This document shows positions 19,313 to 30,096 of a stretch of DNA of 64,000 bases, piece after piece. A program made the position numbers and the translations under genes. Source of the stretch: Cereibacter_A sp052244495 (GTDB taxonomy: Bacteria; Pseudomonadota; Alphaproteobacteria; Rhodobacterales; Rhodobacteraceae). Under the pieces are notes generated by a model. The model was not told where the DNA came from. It saw only the letters and a program-made list of their open reading frames with translations, and did no database searches. Numbering within the stretch: the stretch's first letter is position 1; each line of letters starts with the position of its first letter. The DNA lies in NCBI GenBank assembly GCA_052244495.1, contig JBQPXH010000001.1. One strand, written 5' to 3'.

Positions 19313-19562
19313 GCGTCCCGTCCTTCCTGTTCGCCCGCGGCGTGCGCCGGGCACCTCGCCTATCCATGCTCGGGCGTCACCCTGCCGGACCCCTCGTCAG
19401 CCGCCCCGTCCGGGCGGTCGCGTGGCGGGCGCCCGCCGGCCACCCGTGCGAGGCTGCCGCTTCCGCGTCGCTCTGCCGGCGGATGTTATCGGCCCGACGC
19501 TGCGACCTTTCAAGTCCGCGCGGGCGTTGACCCCGCGCTGACGCCCGGCCATTGTCGCCGCC

Positions 19563-22376
19563 ATGACAGCCTTCGTCTCGCGCCTCACCCGACAGCCCTT
19601 GCCCTACGAGCCCGAACCCGCGGCCGAGATCGCCCGCAGCTTCGCCGACCTCGGGCAGCCCCTCGCCGGGCTGCTCTCGGGGGCCGCCGGCTGCAGCCCC
19701 TACCTCAGGGGGCTGATGCTGCGCGAGGCAGACTGGTTGCGTCCGGCGCTCGCGGTCTCGCCCGAGGCCGCACTCGAGGCGATCCTTTCGCCGCTGGACG
19801 AGCTGCCGCTGGCCGCACTGGGCGACGGGCTGCGCATCGCCAAGCGGCGCACGGCCCTGCTGACCGCCCTGGCCGATCTTGGCGGGGTCTGGCCGCTCGA
19901 GACGGTGACGGGCGCGCTCACGCGGCTGGCCGATCGCGCGACGGACCTCGCGATGAAGCGCCTCGTGGCTGACGAGATCCGGCGCGGCAAGCTGCCCGGT
20001 GCCGCACCCGAGGATGCCGATACGGCCGGCGGCATGGTCGCGCTGGCCATGGGCAAGATGGGCGCCGGAGAGCTCAACTATTCCTCGGACATCGACCTCG
20101 TCTGCCTCTTCGACGAGAGCCGCTACCCCGGCGCGGAGCAGGAAGCGCGCGCCTCGTTCATCCGCGTCACGCGCAAGATGACGGCGCTGCTGTCGGACCT
20201 CACGGGCGAGGGCTATGTCTTCCGGACCGACCTTCGCCTGCGCCCGGACGCGGCGGTAACACCGGTCTGCCTGTCGATGGCCGCAGCCGAGAGCTACTAC
20301 GAGAGCGTGGGCCGCACCTGGGAGCGCGCGGCCTACATCAAGGCGCGGCCCTGCGGCGGCGACCTCGCCGCGGGCGAGCGCTTCCTGAAGGTGCTGGTGC
20401 CCTTCGTCTGGCGCAAGCATCTCGACTTCGTGGCGATCCAGGACGCCCATGACATGCGCCTGCGCATCCGCGACCACCGCGGCCTGCACGGCCCCGTGGT
20501 GATCGAGGGCCACGACATGAAGCTGGGCGTCGGCGGCATCCGCGAGATCGAGTTCTTCACCCAGACCCGCCAGCTGATCGCGGGAGGCCGCGACCCGGGC
20601 CTGCGCGACCGCACGACCGTGGGCGGGCTGCGCGCGCTCTCGGCGGCCGGGTGGGTCCCGCCGGAGGTGACGGAAGAGCTGATCGACCACTATCGCGCGC
20701 ACCGCGAGGTCGAGCATCGTCTCCAGATGGTGCAGGACGCCCAGACCCACCGGATGCCCGCCACGCCCGAGGGTGTGGACCGCATCGCGGCTTTCTGCGG
20801 TCTTTCGCCCGAAGCCTTCCGCGCCGGACTGCACGACCGGCTCGGCCGGGTGGATCGGCTGACCGAAGGCTTCTTTGCGCCCGGAGAGGCCGAGGAGGGT
20901 CCGGAACTCTCTGCCCGCGCCCGCGAGACCGTCGAGGGCTGGGCCAACTATCCGGCCCTGAGGTCGCAGAGGGCGGTCGCCATATTCAACCGGCTTCGTC
21001 CGCAGATCCTGAAGAGCCTCGGCCGTGCGGCCAATCCCGACGAGGCGCTGGCGGCCTTCGACGGCTTCCTCGGCGGCCTCCCGGCCGGCGTGCAGATCTT
21101 CGCGCTCTTCGATGCGAACCCGCCGCTCGTGGACCTGATCGCCGACATCTGCGCCACCTCGCCGAAGCTCGCGCGCTATCTTTCGCGCAACTCGGCCGTG
21201 CTCGATGGGGTCATCGGCGGCGGGTTCTTCACCCACTGGCCGGGCACGCCCACCCTTGCGAGGGAACTGGCCGGGCGGCTTGAGGGGATCCCCGACTACG
21301 AGCGGCGGCTCGACGCGGCGCGGCGCTGGATGAAGGAATGGCATTTCCGTGTGGGCGTCCATCACCTGCGCGGGCTGGTCGACGCCTTCGAGGCCGCCAA
21401 GGAATATGCCGATCTGGCCGAAGCGGTGGTTGCCGCGCTCTGGCCCGTGGTCTGCGAGGAGTTCGCGCGCAAGCACGGGCCCCAGCCGGGGCGCGGCGCG
21501 GTGGTGCTGGGAATGGGAAGCCTCGGAGCCGGGCGGCTCAACGCAGGCTCGGACCTCGACCTGATCGTGATCCACGATGCACAGGGGCAGGAAGAGAGCA
21601 CCGGACCCCGGCCGCTGGCCTCCCGTCCCTATTTCGCCCGCCTCACGCAGGCGCTGGTGACGGCGCTGACGGCGCCCATGGCCGAGGGGCGGCTCTACGA
21701 GGTCGACATGCGTCTCCGCCCGTCCGGCCGGCAGGGACCGGTGGCGACGGCCCTCGAATCCTTCCGCAGCTACCAGCGCGAGGAGGCATGGACCTGGGAG
21801 CACCTGGCCCTGACCCGGGCGCGGCCGATTGCCGGCGATCCCGCGCTGGCGGGCGAGATCGAGGCTCTCCGGCGCGAGATCCTGGCCGAGAAGGCGGTGC
21901 CCGCGCGTGTGCTGCCCGATGTGTCGGACATGCGGCGGCGGCTGGCCGAGGCCAAGCCCGCAACGGGTCCGTGGGAGGCGAAGAACGGTGCGGGCCGGCT
22001 CATGGACATCGAGCTTCTGGCCCAGACCGCGGCGCTTCTGGCAGGCGATCCCGCGCGGCGCGTCGAGCAGCAGCTGCGCGCAGGCGTGCGCACGGGATTT
22101 CTTGATGGTGCGGACGAGACGGCGCTTCTCTCGGCCTATCGTCTCTGCTGGCGGCTTCAGGCTGGTTCGCGCCTTCTCTCCGAGGGGGCCGTGGACTTCG
22201 GGACGCTGGGAGAGGGCGGGCGGGCCTTCCTGTTGCGGGAGGTCGAGGCGCCGTCAGCCGAGGCGCTGCTGGCGCGGCTGCAGGATCGCGTGGCCGAAGC
22301 CGGGGCGCTGATCGAGGTCCGCCTCGGCTCAAATCAAAACGACAGGGAAGAAGGGGGCGACCGTGCAACTGGATGA
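19563..22376 (+). CDS. glnE: Glutamine synthetase adenylyltransferase/adenylyl-removing enzyme
   Basis: This bifunctional enzyme adenylylates and deadenylylates glutamine synthetase in response to PII and glutamine. The 937-residue protein has two tandem nucleotidyltransferase domains with GSDxD motifs: GAGELNYSSDIDLVCLFDE (near residue 168) for adenylyl removal and GAGRLNAGSDLDLIVIHD (near 656) for adenylyl transfer. They are joined by helical regulatory regions. The last 14 bases overlap a small downstream gene. Confidence 0.96.
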   Translation: MTAFVSRLTRQPLPYEPEPAAEIARSFADLGQPLAGLLSGAAGCSPYLRGLMLREADWLRPALAVSPEAALEAILSPLDELPLAALGDGLRIAKRRTALLTALADLGGVWPLETVTGALTRLADRATDLAMKRLVADEIRRGKLPGAAPEDADTAGGMVALAMGKMGAGELNYSSDIDLVCLFDESRYPGAEQEARASFIRVTRKMTALLSDLTGEGYVFRTDLRLRPDAAVTPVCLSMAAAESYYESVGRTWERAAYIKARPCGGDLAAGERFLKVLVPFVWRKHLDFVAIQDAHDMRLRIRDHRGLHGPVVIEGHDMKLGVGGIREIEFFTQTRQLIAGGRDPGLRDRTTVGGLRALSAAGWVPPEVTEELIDHYRAHREVEHRLQMVQDAQTHRMPATPEGVDRIAAFCGLSPEAFRAGLHDRLGRVDRLTEGFFAPGEAEEGPELSARARETVEGWANYPALRSQRAVAIFNRLRPQILKSLGRAANPDEALAAFDGFLGGLPAGVQIFALFDANPPLVDLIADICATSPKLARYLSRNSAVLDGVIGGGFFTHWPGTPTLARELAGRLEGIPDYERRLDAARRWMKEWHFRVGVHHLRGLVDAFEAAKEYADLAEAVVAALWPVVCEEFARKHGPQPGRGAVVLGMGSLGAGRLNAGSDLDLIVIHDAQGQEESTGPRPLASRPYFARLTQALVTALTAPMAEGRLYEVDMRLRPSGRQGPVATALESFRSYQREEAWTWEHLALTRARPIAGDPALAGEIEALRREILAEKAVPARVLPDVSDMRRRLAEAKPATGPWEAKNGAGRLMDIELLAQTAALLAGDPARRVEQQLRAGVRTGFLDGADETALLSAYRLCWRLQAGSRLLSEGAVDFGTLGEGGRAFLLREVEAPSAEALLARLQDRVAEAGALIEVRLGSNQNDREEGGDRATG

Positions 22377-22635
22377 AGCGGATCCGAAGGGGCTCGTTCG
22401 GGAGAGCTATGCGATCTACGGGATCAGCGCCGGCGAATGCCGCTCGATCTTCGTGGACTGGGCTCTGAGCCTGCCGTCCGAGCGTGTGGACGAGGCCTTG
22501 CGGCTGCTGGTGGAAACCTATGCCGAAGGGCGGCCGGATCATCCGATGAGCGCGGTCCTCGCGGGCGGGCTGTCCTCTGCAGCGCCGACGCCACGTCGCC
22601 GGGGCGGCCGGGCGGCACGGATGGCCGAGGGCTGA
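22363..22635 (+). CDS. Small conserved-looking protein overlapping glnE
   Basis: This 90-residue protein starts with GTG at 22363, 14 bases before the glnE stop, after an AAGGGGG-type ribosome site. The first 65 residues look like a folded acidic domain (GLVRESYAIYGISAGECRSIFVDWALSLP). The tail is Arg/Pro/Gly-rich. Tight overlap with glnE suggests translational coupling, so a link to nitrogen metabolism is possible but unproven. I do not recognise a named domain. Confidence 0.72.
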   Translation: MQLDEADPKGLVRESYAIYGISAGECRSIFVDWALSLPSERVDEALRLLVETYAEGRPDHPMSAVLAGGLSSAAPTPRRRGGRAARMAEG

Positions 22636-22708
22636 GGGCTGAGGGGCAGCTGCTGCCCGCCGGACGATGACCGTGCCGGCGGGCGCGAACGACGGATCGG
22701 TGCGCCGC

Positions 22709-23347
22709 TCAGCGCAGACCCGCCGCCTCGCGGGCGAGGCGGGTGATCCCGGTCCAGTCGCCCGCGGCCATCATGGCCTTGGGGGCCACCCAGCTGCCGC
22801 CCACGCAGACCACGTTGGACAGCGAGAGGTAGTCTCGCGCATTGCCGAGGCTGACGCCGCCGGTGGGGCAGAAGCTCACCTGCGGCAGAGGCCCACCGAG
22901 CGCCTTTACCGCCGGCGCACCGCCCGAGGTCTCGGCCGGGAAGAACTTCTGCATCGTGTAGCCCCGCTCGAGAAGCGCCATCACCTCGGTCGCGGTGGCC
23001 GCACCGGGAAGAAGCGGAAGCCCCTCGGCCTCGCAGGCGTCGAGCAGCCGATTCGACGAGCCGGGCGAGACGCCGAAGCGCGCGCCGGCGGCGCGGGCCG
23101 CCGCCACGTCCTCGGGTGCAAGCAGCGTGCCCGCGCCCACGATCCCGCCCTCGACCTCGGCCATGGAACGGATCGCCTCGAGCGCCACGGGCGTGCGCAG
23201 CGTCACTTCGAGCGCGGGCAGTCCGCCCGCCACCAGCGCCTCGGCCAGAGGCCGGGCATGGGCCAGATCCTCGATCACCAGCACGGGAACCACGGCGGCG
23301 CGGCGGCAGATCTCGAGGGCTTGGCGGCTTTGTTCGGCGGGGGTCAT
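22709..23347 (-). CDS. eda: 2-keto-3-deoxy-6-phosphogluconate aldolase
   Basis: This enzyme splits KDPG into pyruvate and glyceraldehyde-3-phosphate, the last step of the Entner-Doudoroff pathway. The 212-residue class I aldolase has the GAGTLL strand, the Schiff-base lysine in MQKFFPAE, and the phosphate-binding CPTGGV motif. The ATG at 23347 follows AAGGAAG. It lies 259 bases downstream of edd on the same strand; the spacer holds two inverted copies of a repeat. Confidence 0.95.
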   Translation of the reverse strand: MTPAEQSRQALEICRRAAVVPVLVIEDLAHARPLAEALVAGGLPALEVTLRTPVALEAIRSMAEVEGGIVGAGTLLAPEDVAAARAAGARFGVSPGSSNRLLDACEAEGLPLLPGAATATEVMALLERGYTMQKFFPAETSGGAPAVKALGGPLPQVSFCPTGGVSLGNARDYLSLSNVVCVGGSWVAPKAMMAAGDWTGITRLAREAAGLR

Positions 23348-23387
23348 GTCACTTCCTTTCGGCGGAGGCTCTGAGAGCAGGCGGGGG

Positions 23388-23421
23388 AGCCTCCGGCGGG
23401 GATATTTGAGCGAGAATGAAA
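23388..23421 (+). repeat. GGGGATATTT-N5-AGAATGAAA repeat, copy 2 (left arm of inverted pair)
   Basis: The plus strand reads GCCTCCGGC, GGGGATATTT, five bases, then AGAATGAAA. It is the mirror image of the copy at 23548-23581, so the edd-eda spacer contains a long imperfect inverted repeat with about 126 bases between arms. It could fold in the transcript or act as a DNA-level repeat. Confidence 0.75.
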
Positions 23422-23547
23422 CGGCAAGGAGTGGAGGGAGAGCGGCGCCCCGTCTCGGGCGGCAGGGCCGGGGAGGCGGGGCGCTTTCACTCTCGGCGGT
23501 CATCGGCGTCCCCGCCTGTACCGCTCTGGCAGAATGCCGCGGCTTCC

Positions 23548-23581
23548 TTTCATTCTCGTTAAAATATCCCCGCCGGAGGCT
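23548..23581 (-). repeat. GGGGATATTT-N5-AGAATGAAA repeat, copy 3 (right arm of inverted pair)
   Basis: Read on the minus strand this repeats GCCTCCGGC, GGGGATATTT, five bases and AGAATGAAA, identical to copy 2 except in the five spacer bases. It begins about 25 bases after the edd stop codon. Confidence 0.75.
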
Positions 23582-23606
23582 CCGACCGGGGATCGGGGCG
23601 CTGCGG

Positions 23607-25412
<1,806 letters not shown>

Positions 25413-25504
25413 GCGGCGGCCTCGATGGCTGAGAGGGCGGCGCGGCCCAGCGGTGACCGGCCAATTATGCCACCGCGATCCGCCTGAAGCCGGACCGGGG
25501 GCTT

Positions 25505-25518
25505 TGTTAGCGCTAACT
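25505..25518. promoter_or_regulatory. LacI-family-type operator upstream of edd
   Basis: GTTAGCGCTAAC (25506-25517) is a perfect 12-bp palindrome with the central CG typical of LacI/GntR-type (LacI superfamily) operators such as TGTTAnCGnTAACA. It sits 93 bases upstream of the edd start in an AT-richer patch. A second half-like TAGCGCAAA follows. A gluconate or sugar-acid repressor is likely, but none is encoded in the window. Confidence 0.6.
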
Positions 25519-25723
25519 AGCGCAAAGGGGCAGGAAGGGAAAGGGCATTGAGGCCATTTCGCCGGCTGTTGCCGGAAGGGGCTTGCCTGCGACAAATTAG
25601 GTCAGCATCACTTCCCTGATCTGCGCTGCGCGCATGGCGGATCTTCTCAATATCAGGATGTGCGGTCCCTCACGAGGGTTTACGTAGGCTCTCAGGGGAG
25701 GGCTGGACCAAAGGAGTGGATCC

Positions 25724-25897
25724 ATGACCCGGATGAACGGACAAGACAGACAAGGCTACGTGATCGACCATGTGGCGGTCGAATTCGAGGCGCGCCGGCT
25801 GCGCAACGAGGCGATCCGCGATGGTCTGATTGCAATCAGGGACGAACTGCGGCGGCGGTTCCACAGCTTCGGCCGTCGGACGGCGCGCGCCCACTGA
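25724..25897 (+). CDS. Small basic protein, 57 residues, unknown function
   Basis: The ATG at 25724 follows AAGGAG (25711-25716) at 7-base spacing, a strong ribosome site. The product is mostly one predicted charged helix (YVIDHVAVEFEARRLRNEA) with an arginine-rich C-terminus (RRRFHSFGRRTARAH). It is a single-gene unit with a terminator about 165 bases downstream. The size and charge suggest a nucleic-acid- or protein-binding peptide; I do not recognise a family. Confidence 0.7.
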   Translation: MTRMNGQDRQGYVIDHVAVEFEARRLRNEAIRDGLIAIRDELRRRFHSFGRRTARAH

Positions 25898-26060
25898 GTC
25901 CACACCATGCGGCGGGGGTGGAGGGTTCTTGGCACTCCGTCTCGTCAGGGCCGCCTTCGGCTTAATCCCGAGCGGGGCGGGCTTCCGACCCGGCCCCGGG
26001 CAAGTGGCGGTCGCGGAAAATTACGACGGACATGCGGAGGCGAGGCCCCGCATGAGGGGC

Positions 26061-26094
26061 AGAGGGGCTCCGGACGCTGTCCGGAGCCCTCTTT
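26061..26094 (+). terminator. Intrinsic terminator before the RlmI-like gene
   Basis: A 14-bp stem with one bulged G (AGAGGGGCTCCGGAC, 26061-26075, pairing with GTCCGGAGCCCTCT, 26079-26092) ends in a short T-run (CTTTC). It probably ends transcription of the small basic protein gene. Confidence 0.7.
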
Positions 26095-26167
26095 CGTCTG
26101 ACCGAGACTTTTCGCGACCCGAGGAAGCGGCTAGAGCAGGGGCGTAACAGAAGATCGGACGCCCCTG

Positions 26168-27358
26168 ATGACCCGACCCACCGTGCGCCTGCGACCCAAG
26201 GCCGAGGCCCGCGCCATCCGGCACGGCTTCCCTTGGATTTATGCCGACGAGCTCGTGACCGACCGGAGAACCCAGGCACTGGCGCCGGGGGCACTGGCGG
26301 TTCTGGAGGATACCGAGCGGCGCCCGCTCGGCCTCGTCACCGTCAATGCGGGTTCGAAGATCATCGCCCGGATGCTCGACCGCGATCCCGAGGCGCAGGT
26401 CGATGAGGCGTGGTTCACCGGCCGACTGCGGCGGGCGCTTGCGCTGCGCGAGCGGCTTTTCGACCAGCCGTTCTACCGGCTCGTCCACGCCGAGGCCGAC
26501 GGGTTGCCCGGCGTCGTCATCGACCGCTTCGGCGAAGCGGCGGTGATCCAGCCCAATGCCGCCTGGGCCGAGGCGCATCTGTCGGCGCTTGAGGCGGCGC
26601 TGGTCGCGGTGACGGGCGTATCGACGGTCGTGAAGAACGGCTCGGGGCGGGCGCGGGGCCTCGAGGGGCTGGCCGAGGAGACGGTCATGCTGCGCGGCGG
26701 GCTCTCGGCGCCGGTGCCGGTGCCGATGAACGGCGCGACCTACATGGCCGACCTGACCGGCGGGCAGAAGACCGGGCTCTTCTACGATCAGCGCCCGAAC
26801 CATGCCTTCGCGGCCCGGCTCGGGCGGGGCGGCTCGGTCCTCGATGTCTTCACCCATGTCGGCGGTTTCGCGCTGGCTGCGCTGGCCGGCGGGGCGGACC
26901 GTGCCGTGGCGGTCGATGCCTCGGCCGCGGCCCTGGAGCTCGCCGAGGCGGGGGCCAGGCTCTCGGGCTTCGGCGAGCGGTTCGAGACCCGGCAGGGCGA
27001 CGCCTTCCAGTGCCTCGAGGCGCTGGGGACAGAATGCGCGCGCTTCAATCTCGTGATCTGCGATCCGCCGGCCTTTGCGCCGGCCAAGCCCGCACTCGAG
27101 GCGGGGCTGCGGGCCTATGAGCGGCTGGCGCGGCTCGCCGCGCCCCTCGTGGCGCCGGGGGGGTATCTGGTGCTCTGTTCCTGCTCGCATGCGGCGGATC
27201 TGGCGGCCTTCCGTAATGCCTCGGCCCGCGGCATCGGCCGCGGCGGACGGCGCGCGCAGCTGATCCATACGGGCTTCGCCGGCCCCGACCATCCGGTCCT
27301 GCCGCAGCTGGCCGAATCCGGCTACCTCAAGTCGCTCTTCTTCCGGCTCGACGGGTGA
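26168..27358 (+). CDS. PUA-domain class I rRNA methyltransferase (RlmI-like)
   Basis: This SAM-dependent RNA m5C methyltransferase is of the RlmI/YccW type, which modifies 23S rRNA. The 396-residue protein begins with a PUA domain (VRLRPKAEARAIRHGFPWIY). It continues with a Rossmann methyltransferase containing FYDQRPNH, the SAM motif VLDVFTHVGGFAL, the VICDPPAFAP motif and the catalytic-type LVLCSCSHAAD (cysteines near residue 340). The exact target position is inferred. The next gene overlaps by 4 bases (GTGA). Confidence 0.88.
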   Translation: MTRPTVRLRPKAEARAIRHGFPWIYADELVTDRRTQALAPGALAVLEDTERRPLGLVTVNAGSKIIARMLDRDPEAQVDEAWFTGRLRRALALRERLFDQPFYRLVHAEADGLPGVVIDRFGEAAVIQPNAAWAEAHLSALEAALVAVTGVSTVVKNGSGRARGLEGLAEETVMLRGGLSAPVPVPMNGATYMADLTGGQKTGLFYDQRPNHAFAARLGRGGSVLDVFTHVGGFALAALAGGADRAVAVDASAAALELAEAGARLSGFGERFETRQGDAFQCLEALGTECARFNLVICDPPAFAPAKPALEAGLRAYERLARLAAPLVAPGGYLVLCSCSHAADLAAFRNASARGIGRGGRRAQLIHTGFAGPDHPVLPQLAESGYLKSLFFRLDG

Positions 27359-27897
27359 GGGTCGTCCTCGACGCCTGCGTGCTCTTCCCGACCGTGCTGC
27401 GCGAGATCCTCGTGGGCTGCGCGTCGCGGGGTCTCTTCGTGCCGCTCTGGTCCGAGCGGATCCTCGAGGAATGGGCGCGGGCGGTCCGGCGCCTCGGCCC
27501 GCTCGCCGAGGGGCAGGCGCGCGCCGAGGGGGCCGAGCTTCGACGCACGTTCCCCGCGGCGATGATTCCGCCCCAGCCGGGGCTCGAACAGCGGCTGCAT
27601 CTGCCGGACGAGGCCGATATCCATGTGCTCGCCGTGGCGATCGGAGGGCATGCCGACGCGATCCTCACCTTCAACGCCTCCGACTTCCCGCGCGGGACCT
27701 TGGCGGGCGAGGGGCTGGCGCGGCGCGACCCCGACGGCTTCCTGTGGGAGCTCTGGTCCTTCCATCCCGAGGCGGTGGCCGAGGCGGTGGCCGAAGTGCA
27801 TGCGAAGGCCGAGGCGATCTCCGGTGCGGATCTTGCGCTTCGGGCGCTGCTGAAGCGGGCGCGGCTGCCGAAGCTCGCCAAGGCGCTGCAGGCCTGA
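27355..27897 (+). CDS. PIN domain protein
   Basis: This 180-residue protein starts with GTG at 27355, inside the stop of the RlmI-like gene, so translation is coupled. The start VVLDACVLFP is a PIN-type ribonuclease beta-strand with D6. Other acidic residues fit a PIN site: E38, D85, D88, D101 and D110 (LPDEADIHVLAVAI, TFNASDFP). PIN proteins are often VapC toxins, but no antitoxin gene is adjacent and the length is above typical VapC. An RNA-processing role tied to the methyltransferase is possible. Confidence 0.78.
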   Translation: MRVVLDACVLFPTVLREILVGCASRGLFVPLWSERILEEWARAVRRLGPLAEGQARAEGAELRRTFPAAMIPPQPGLEQRLHLPDEADIHVLAVAIGGHADAILTFNASDFPRGTLAGEGLARRDPDGFLWELWSFHPEAVAEAVAEVHAKAEAISGADLALRALLKRARLPKLAKALQA

Positions 27898-27928
27898 AAC
27901 CATCCGCGCTTCGCGAATGGCACGCGCC

Positions 27929-28615
27929 TCAGGCCTCGATCCAGCGGGCCTCGCGCTCCTCGATCAGGCGGATGCGCTCGTCGGTCGCCGGGTGGCTCAT
28001 GAGCCAGGCCGGCACCTGCGCCCCGTTCATCCCCGCCCAGCGGTGCAGCTTGCGGAACAGCGATTTCTGCGGCTCGGTCCCGATGCCGGCCTTGACCAGC
28101 AGCGCCGAGGCATAGGCGTCGGCCTCGTGCTCGTCCCGACGCGAAAGCCGCGCGGCAAGCGCCGAGCCCAGCAGGTTCACGAGCCAGATGCCGAGCACGG
28201 GCACGAAGCGGTTGAGCACTGCCCCGAGCATCATCATCACCGCGTTCTGCCCGGTGAAGTCGATCATGCGCCGCCGCGAATGGCCGAGGGCGACATGGCC
28301 CAGCTCGTGGGCGATGACCGAGGCCAGTTCCTCCGCCGTCACCTCGCCCGCGCGGAATTTCCTGATGAAGCCGCGCGTGAGGAAGATCCGCCCGTCGGGA
28401 GCCGCAAGGCCGTTCACCGGATCGACCTCGAAGACCGAGACGCGGACCGCGGGCAGGTCGAGGGCCTGGGCCATCCTGCGCGCCAGCGCGAGGATCTCGG
28501 GCTCGTCGAGAGGGCGGGACTGCGCATCCAGCATCCGCTTCGTCCTCCAGACGGAGAACTGGTACATCAGGAAGCCATAGGCGATCGCGAGGAGCAGCGG
28601 TGTCAGTTTGAGCAT
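27929..28615 (-). CDS. M48 family metalloprotease, membrane-bound
   Basis: This 228-residue zinc peptidase has the active-site HELGH (H103, E104, H107) and the third ligand E162 in EHEAD. An N-terminal hydrophobic segment (3-20) and another pair of hydrophobic stretches (about 125-155) anchor it, which resembles HtpX/Oma1-type membrane quality-control proteases. The start at 28615 (MLKLTPLLL) was chosen because the longer frame lacks family-like sequence. It converges on the PIN gene. Confidence 0.87.
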   Translation of the reverse strand: MLKLTPLLLAIAYGFLMYQFSVWRTKRMLDAQSRPLDEPEILALARRMAQALDLPAVRVSVFEVDPVNGLAAPDGRIFLTRGFIRKFRAGEVTAEELASVIAHELGHVALGHSRRRMIDFTGQNAVMMMLGAVLNRFVPVLGIWLVNLLGSALAARLSRRDEHEADAYASALLVKAGIGTEPQKSLFRKLHRWAGMNGAQVPAWLMSHPATDERIRLIEEREARWIEA

Positions 28616-28886
28616 CGTCTGAATATGGGGCCTTCTTCGCGCCGGAGGAAGAGCCGGGATGAGCCCGGCTCGGCCGACCCGAGCCAGCAACCGTCAGCGG
28701 CCGAGGACGGGCCAACCGCGTCGGTTCAGTCAGGCTCGGATGCGCCGGCGCCGGCGTCCCTGCATTCGTTTCGTCCGACGGCCTCTTTCGCAGGCGCTGC
28801 GCGAGCCGGCCGCCGCGGGCACGTCAGGCTGTGTGCGGGCTGCGCGGGCCGCCGTCGTTGACGAAGTCAGACTGTTGCAGCAAGTC

Positions 28887-30071
28887 TCATCGTGAGAGGT
28901 CCCTGACCCCGGCCGAGATCCCCTCGAGCGTCATCGGCACCATGCGCTCCTCGAAGATCTCGCGGATGAGGCGGATCGACTGGGTGTAGCCCCAGTGCTT
29001 TTCGGGCACCGGATTGATCCAGAGCGTCGAGGGCCACTGGGCGCGGGCGCGGCGCAGCCAGACCTCGCCGGCCTCGGCGTTCCAGTGCTCGTTCGCGCCG
29101 CCCGGATGCAGGATCTCGTAGGGGCTCATCGAGGCGTCGCCGACGAAGATGCACTTGTAGTCCGGCCCGTAGGTGCGGATCACCTGTTCGGTCGGGGTCT
29201 GGTCGTCCCAGCGTCGGCGGTTGTCGCGCCACACGCCCTCGTAGAGGCAGTTGTGGAAATAGAAATGCTCGAAATGCTTGAACTCGGCGCGTGCGGCCGA
29301 GAAAAGCTCCTCGACCACCTTCACATGGTCGTCCATCGAACCGCCGATATCGAGGAAGAGCAGCACTTTGACCGCATTGTGCCGCTCGGGGCGGGTCCTG
29401 ACGTCGAGGTAGCCGTGCTCGGCCGTGGCACGGATCGTGCCCTCCAGGTCGAATTCCTGCGCCGCCCCCTCGCGCGCCCAGCGGCGCAGGCGGCGCAGCG
29501 CCACCTTGATGTTGCGGGTGCCAAGCTCGACCTGGTCGTCGAGGTTGCGGAACTCGCGCCTGTCCCAGACCTTGACCGCGCGGCGGTGGCGGCTCTCGTC
29601 CTGCCCGATGCGGACGCCTTCCGGACTGTAGCCGTAGGCGCCGAAGGGCGACGTGCCGGCGGTGCCGATCCACTTGTTGCCGCCCTGGTGGCGGCCCTGC
29701 TGCTCGGCCAGACGCTGCTTCAGCGTCTCCATCAGCTTGTCGAAGCCGCCGAGCGCCTCGATCTCGGCGCGCTCCTCGGGGCTCAGGTGCTTCTCGGCCA
29801 GCTTCTCGAGCCACTCGCGGGGCAGGTCCACCGCCTCGAGCACCTGCTCCACGGTGATCGCCTCGAGCCCCCGGAAGCTTTCGGCGAAGGCACGGTCGAA
29901 GCGGTCGAGATGGCGCTCGTCCTTGACCATCGCGGTGCGGGCAAGGTGGTAGAAGCCCTCGACATCCCAGGTGACGAGGCCCGCGGCCATCCCTTCGAGG
30001 AAGCTCAGGTATTCGCGAAGCGACACGGGCACGCCGGTTCGGCGCAGCGTCTCGAAAAAGGGCAGGAACAT
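28887..30071 (-). CDS. CoxE-like von Willebrand factor A domain protein
   Basis: This 394-residue protein is the last gene of a minus-strand operon that starts with a MoxR ATPase. The N-terminal half is helical. The C-terminal VWA domain has a MIDAS-type motif DIGGSMDDH near residue 243 (DxGxS, a variant of DxSxS), and a following FHNCLYE strand. MoxR ATPases and VWA partners commonly act together as chaperones that insert metals or activate enzymes. The target here is unknown. Confidence 0.88.
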   Translation of the reverse strand: MFLPFFETLRRTGVPVSLREYLSFLEGMAAGLVTWDVEGFYHLARTAMVKDERHLDRFDRAFAESFRGLEAITVEQVLEAVDLPREWLEKLAEKHLSPEERAEIEALGGFDKLMETLKQRLAEQQGRHQGGNKWIGTAGTSPFGAYGYSPEGVRIGQDESRHRRAVKVWDRREFRNLDDQVELGTRNIKVALRRLRRWAREGAAQEFDLEGTIRATAEHGYLDVRTRPERHNAVKVLLFLDIGGSMDDHVKVVEELFSAARAEFKHFEHFYFHNCLYEGVWRDNRRRWDDQTPTEQVIRTYGPDYKCIFVGDASMSPYEILHPGGANEHWNAEAGEVWLRRARAQWPSTLWINPVPEKHWGYTQSIRLIREIFEERMVPMTLEGISAGVRDLSR

Positions 30072-30096
30072 CAGCCGCCGTCTCCGCCGCAGCCCA

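Noticed and set aside
19377..21803. 808-codon minus-strand frame
   Set aside because: Antisense shadow of glnE.
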